DNA of 15,293 bases from JBFXDI01 sp050181295 (GTDB lineage: Bacteria; Pseudomonadota; Alphaproteobacteria; Rhizobiales; Aestuariivirgaceae). Location: positions 1-15,293 of the forward strand of contig JBFXDI010000100.1 in assembly GCA_050181295.1 (NCBI GenBank), given 5' to 3'. The notes beneath the pieces are model-generated. The model saw only the letters and a list, made by a program, of their open reading frames with translations. It was not told where the DNA came from and made no database searches. This document shows, one piece after another, positions 15,113-15,293 of the stretch. The position numbers and the translations under genes are program-made. The number at the start of each line of letters is the position of its first letter. Position 1 is the first letter of the stretch.

Positions 15113-15293
15113 GGCTGTCGGTTTGGCCTTCTCTGGTTGATAAAACCATTACGGACCCTCGAACAAATTGCTTCCGGCTATGCTTTCGCCGAGCAGAATT
15201 CGCGTGTGATATCAGTGTGTTGAGATTTTCCACGGGTATAAGACGCGCGTTAACGCTCCTTACCTGATCTCCGACAATTCAAGACAATCTCTC
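15113..15293. other. Intergenic tail of the window
   Basis: These 181 bases after the activator gene are more AT-rich than the coding DNA around them and carry no convincing gene. A small 5-bp hairpin (TGGTT/AACCA, 15134-15148) could be a weak terminator. No promoter pair with acceptable spacing is visible before the window ends. Confidence 0.4.

Noticed and set aside
15200..15245. Possible promoter with TATAAG as a -10 near the right edge
   Set aside because: No acceptable -35 hexamer lies 16-18 bases upstream, and the nearest TTGAGA is only 11 bases away.
13567..15267. 566-codon plus-strand open frame overlapping the activator gene
   Set aside because: It is the +1-frame shadow of the RamA-type gene, with Arg/Pro/Gly-rich composition and no motifs.

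Overview
The window is GC-rich chromosomal DNA from an alphaproteobacterium, most likely of the Hyphomicrobiales (Rhizobiales). The evidence is codon usage dominated by GGC, CTC and ATC, the gene families present, and palindromic intergenic elements whose spurious translation (for example 'SWPGLTRPS') is typical of that order. This is inferred from sequence character, not from a database match.

Layout, left to right. (1) Positions 1-933, minus: the N-terminal 311 residues of a Tat-exported family 5 ABC solute-binding protein, cut by the window edge. (2) 1296-3065, plus: a fused PabB-PabC p-aminobenzoate synthase, whose 3' end overlaps the next convergent gene by 13 bases. (3) 3053-5664, minus: a two-gene operon of an amidase followed 8 bases later by a Rieske oxygenase of the quaternary-ammonium oxygenase type. 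(4) 5802-6755, plus: an EamA/DMT exporter. (5) 6785-8277: a frameshifted orphan HigA-type antitoxin (minus) and an unusual ureohydrolase (plus) that lacks one canonical metal-ligand histidine. This block is bracketed by an imperfect direct repeat of the eamA 3' end and looks inserted. (6) 8425-10716, minus: a non-pyrrolysine MttB-family methyltransferase preceded by an MlaC-like periplasmic lipid-binding protein. (7) 10991-15112, plus: metF, a methyltetrahydrofolate:corrinoid methyltransferase and a RamA/RACo-type corrinoid activator.

The main interest is the right half. MttB-like, metF, the pterin methyltransferase and the reductive activator together read as a corrinoid-dependent demethylation route in what is probably an aerobe. 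In this reading a methyl group leaves a methylated (probably quaternary) amine through MttB, passes to a corrinoid protein, then to tetrahydrofolate, and is oxidised to methylene-THF by MetF running in reverse. The corrinoid protein itself is not in the window. The layout resembles the known chloromethane route (CmuA/CmuB/MetF2), with MttB as the entry enzyme. The Rieske gene in the left half belongs to the family that removes or breaks down quaternary amines with O2, so the locus may hold two chemically different demethylation strategies.

Three of the putative pathway proteins carry arginine-rich tails that lie outside their folded domains: the N-terminus of MttB and the C-termini of the pterin methyltransferase and the activator. 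The last two end in nearly the same RRRRRG string. This is the least explained pattern in the window.
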